Assembly: GCA_002438635.1 (NCBI GenBank)
Contig: DJPX01000042.1
Span: 125,798-180,292, forward strand
Direction: 5' to 3'
Origin: Bacteroidales bacterium UBA6401
GTDB taxonomy: Bacteria > Bacteroidota > Bacteroidia > Bacteroidales > UBA932
DNA: 54,495 nucleotides
The position numbers were made by a program, and so were the translations under genes. This document shows positions 53,373-54,495 of the stretch, piece after piece (within the stretch, counting starts at the first letter, position 1; each line of letters begins with the position of its first letter). Below the pieces are notes generated by a model, which was given only the letters and a program-made list of their open reading frames with translations, did not search any database and had not been told where the DNA came from.

Positions 53373-53512
53373 CACCTTTGAAGTCAAGGTGCCCTGTAGT
53401 GTATTCTATGAAGGGTAGCAGGTAAAGGTGAATGGTTTTTGCGATCACCTTTAGGCCTTGCCCCCTTTAGAAGTGCGTAGAATGGGGGCCACGCCCGAAG
53501 GTGAATTTCGGG
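53373..53512. ncRNA. Cluster of hairpins, candidate structured RNA or element remnant
   Basis: Four successive stems occur in 140 bases: CACCTT/AAGGTG (53373-53391), TAAAGGTGA/TCACCTTTA (53423-53453), a CCCCC/GGGGG stem extended by imperfect pairs (53454-53490), and CCCGAA/TTCGGG (53494-53512). Short coding-like pieces on the minus strand (for example VIAKTIHLYLLPFIEY) are interrupted by stops, so a decayed gene is the alternative. No promoter was identified. Confidence 0.35.
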
Positions 53513-53535
53513 TTGTTGGTCATAAGCTACATGAC

Positions 53536-53573
53536 AAACAAAACCCCCGCAGAGCACATCTGCGAAGGTTTTC
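53536..53573 (-). terminator. Terminator behind the tRNA-Phe fragment
   Basis: On the minus strand AAAACC..CGCAGA pairs with TCTGCG..GGTTTT around TGTGC, with two mismatched positions in the stem, then TTTTGTTTG. It is in the position of a normal tRNA terminator. Confidence 0.6.
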
Positions 53574-53576
53574 ACG

Positions 53577-53627
53577 TGGTGCCACCGAGAATCGAACTAG
53601 GGACACAAGGATTTTCAGTCCTTTGCT
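53577..53627 (-). pseudogene. 3' fragment of tRNA-Phe (GAA), probable attachment site
   Basis: The minus strand carries AGCAAAGGACTGAAAATCC, TTGTGTCCC, TAGTTCGATTCTCGG and TGGCACCA: anticodon arm with GAA, variable loop, T arm (one mismatch in the stem) and 3' acceptor strand. The 5' acceptor strand and D arm are missing. This is what remains at one end when an element integrates into the 3' part of a tRNA gene. The element would extend to the right, covering the HEPN/MNT pair. Confidence 0.75.
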
Positions 53628-53683
53628 GATAAGGTAGTATTGCAACTACTTTCAATCAACTCTTTTACCTCCTTAATGAATGT

Positions 53684-54049
53684 TTAAGCCTTTGGATATA
53701 GTTCATCAAACATTTCCTGATCACAGTAGACAAAGTCATCATAATCACTGCTATGTCTTTTCTCAAAAAGTGTTGCAAATATTTTGCTTGCTGATATTGA
53801 AAGCTTACCCTTTGAAGTAAAGTGCATTCCAATCATTGTTTTTACTCCACTATGTGTTTGAGCTGAAATATTATTTTTCAAGAGCAGGGCAACAGCCATA
53901 TAATAACAAGCATAATACAATCTGTTGATTGATGCATTATAAAACCCTCCTTGTGCCATAAGTTTTGCTTCCTTAAGGCTGCAATAAGCCCTTTCTATCC
54001 TGTAGGCAATCAATGAATCCCTGCTCTCCAAGTCAAGACTTTCTTTCAT
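53684..54049 (-). CDS. HEPN-domain protein of a HEPN/MNT pair
   Basis: A 121-residue all-helical protein. YRIERAYCSLKEAKLMAQGG, ASINRLYYACYYMAVALLL and FEKRHSSDYDDF match the HEPN fold; R98 and the SDYDDF that follows correspond to the conserved R..(x)DY end of PF05168, while the RNase-type R-x4-6-H is not clearly present. HEPN proteins of such pairs act as RNase toxins, or are inert partners modified by the MNT enzyme. It overlaps the MNT gene by four bases, placing it second in the operon. Confidence 0.85.
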   Translation of the reverse strand: MKESLDLESRDSLIAYRIERAYCSLKEAKLMAQGGFYNASINRLYYACYYMAVALLLKNNISAQTHSGVKTMIGMHFTSKGKLSISASKIFATLFEKRHSSDYDDFVYCDQEMFDELYPKA

Positions 54050-54360
54050 AACACAACCCCTTCATTTACAACATTTACATAAAATGGTGTCTTAAATGGT
54101 CTGTTATCCCATGATTTTTTAGAAATTATGTAAGGATTGATAGATACACCTGTCTTGATTTCCAACTCATACAAAGGCCATCTAACATCATTTTCTTCAT
54201 CGTATGTAGGTTTATCATTATCAAGAAGAACAAGCAAATCAATATCACTATCCTCTCTTGCATCTCCTCTTGCTTCAGACCCATAAAGAATAACCTTTGC
54301 AGTAGGTGCAACCTTATGCAATATATCCATTATCTGATTTACAATGTGCTCTCTTTTCAT
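54046..54360 (-). CDS. MNT-type nucleotidyltransferase antitoxin
   Basis: A 104-residue minimal nucleotidyltransferase with GSEARGDAREDSDIDLLV (residues 27-44): the GS motif and two catalytic Asp (D39, D41). MNT antitoxins AMPylate a Tyr of the HEPN partner to silence it; the Tyr in the SDY motif of the next gene is a candidate. Transcription may start from TAAATTTG at 54474-54467, giving a leader of about 100 nt. The pair probably belongs to the island bounded by the tRNA-Phe fragment. Confidence 0.88.
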   Translation of the reverse strand: MKREHIVNQIMDILHKVAPTAKVILYGSEARGDAREDSDIDLLVLLDNDKPTYDEENDVRWPLYELEIKTGVSINPYIISKKSWDNRPFKTPFYVNVVNEGVVL

Positions 54361-54466
54361 AATTTACTACAATTAATACTGCTAATATAACTATTTTAAC
54401 TTAAAATAATGCCTTATATCAATATCCAAATCGCTTGATTTCATATTTTGCATTCGCTCATCGACA

Positions 54467-54474
54467 CAAATTTA
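54467..54474 (-). promoter_or_regulatory. -7 element of the MNT-HEPN operon
   Basis: TAAATTTG on the minus strand; the -33 region reaches the window edge. Bases 54361-54466 are otherwise featureless and AT-rich. Confidence 0.4.
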
Positions 54475-54495
54475 GGTATAAATGACATTTTTGGT

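Larger units (their letters stand above)
53039..53683. other. 645-bp region with hairpins and a tRNA fragment
   Basis: It contains the upstream region of the carbohydrate-binding gene, two hairpins, the hairpin cluster, the tRNA-Phe fragment and its terminator. I see no complete gene. Confidence 0.5.

Noticed and set aside
53384..53575. 63-codon minus-strand frame
   Set aside because: It starts inside the tRNA-Phe terminator and runs through the hairpin cluster; composition (many Pro, His, Arg) looks accidental.
53577..53627. A working tRNA-Phe
   Set aside because: The D arm and 5' acceptor strand are absent and the T stem has a mismatch.

Overview
The window looks like a chromosomal segment of a Bacteroidales bacterium (Bacteroidota); I cannot name the family. 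Evidence: promoters of the TTTG-N19/20-TAnnTTTG type recur before real genes and tRNAs, start codons rarely have a Shine-Dalgarno sequence, and the proteins belong to families typical of the order (BACON, FimA/Mfa2 fimbrillins, DUF4906, DUF4493/DUF6359, DUF4252, DUF5683, YfhO, a long SecA, bactofilin). Two of the three complete tRNAs lack an encoded CCA.

Layout. 0-4.1 kb: two leftward surface lipoproteins (a BACON/EF-hand/LRR protein and a fimbrillin-like protein with a C-terminal FISUMP-like domain). 4.4-11.3 kb: tRNA-Asp and housekeeping genes (xseAB, obgE, a PAP2 phosphatase, dut, tgt-lptG). 11.4-17.7 kb: an MFS nucleoside-type transporter, then a leftward ssb-fimbrillin-Mfa2-DUF4906 fimbrial operon. 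18-22.3 kb: a small zinc-finger-like protein converging on secA-bactofilin. 22.4-29 kb: a rightward glycan operon (flippase, LicD, CDP-glycerol-type polymerase, GT2) converging on a YfhO membrane protein. 29-34.3 kb: tRNA-Gly(CCC), a UbiA/radical-SAM pair, a DUF4493/DUF6359 lipoprotein, tRNA-Arg(CCG), and an ECF sigma/DUF4252 operon. 34.6-42.1 kb: a YbhN-like membrane protein, a diacylglycerol-kinase-like enzyme, parA-parB-DUF5683, a helix-hairpin-helix protein, and hpt-adk. 42.5-49 kb: a type I restriction-modification locus (hsdM, hsdS, hsdR) with richer base composition than its surroundings. 49-54.5 kb: an Rpn-family nuclease, a frameshifted esterase, a Cthe_2159-type carbohydrate-binding lipoprotein, a 3' tRNA-Phe fragment, and a HEPN/MNT toxin-antitoxin pair.

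Most notable signals. (1) hsdS carries a G8 tract between its two target-recognition domains; gain or loss of one G truncates the protein right after the first domain. It also carries a 12-bp tandem repeat in the spacer helix. Together these suggest a specificity-switching type I system. (2) An ECF sigma factor is fused in one polypeptide to a membrane helix and a periplasmic tail. (3) The hsdM-hsdS gap holds a 17-bp inverted repeat, a small opposite-strand gene and an orphan opposite-strand terminator, which look like remains of a reorganised locus. (4) A partial tRNA-Phe with its own terminator, next to HEPN/MNT, marks the edge of an integrated island. (5) Several genes (tgt, the flippase, parA) appear to be leaderless, and obgE, usually found with hpt-adk, stands alone behind a structured leader. 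A dispersed intergenic repeat links three distant sites.
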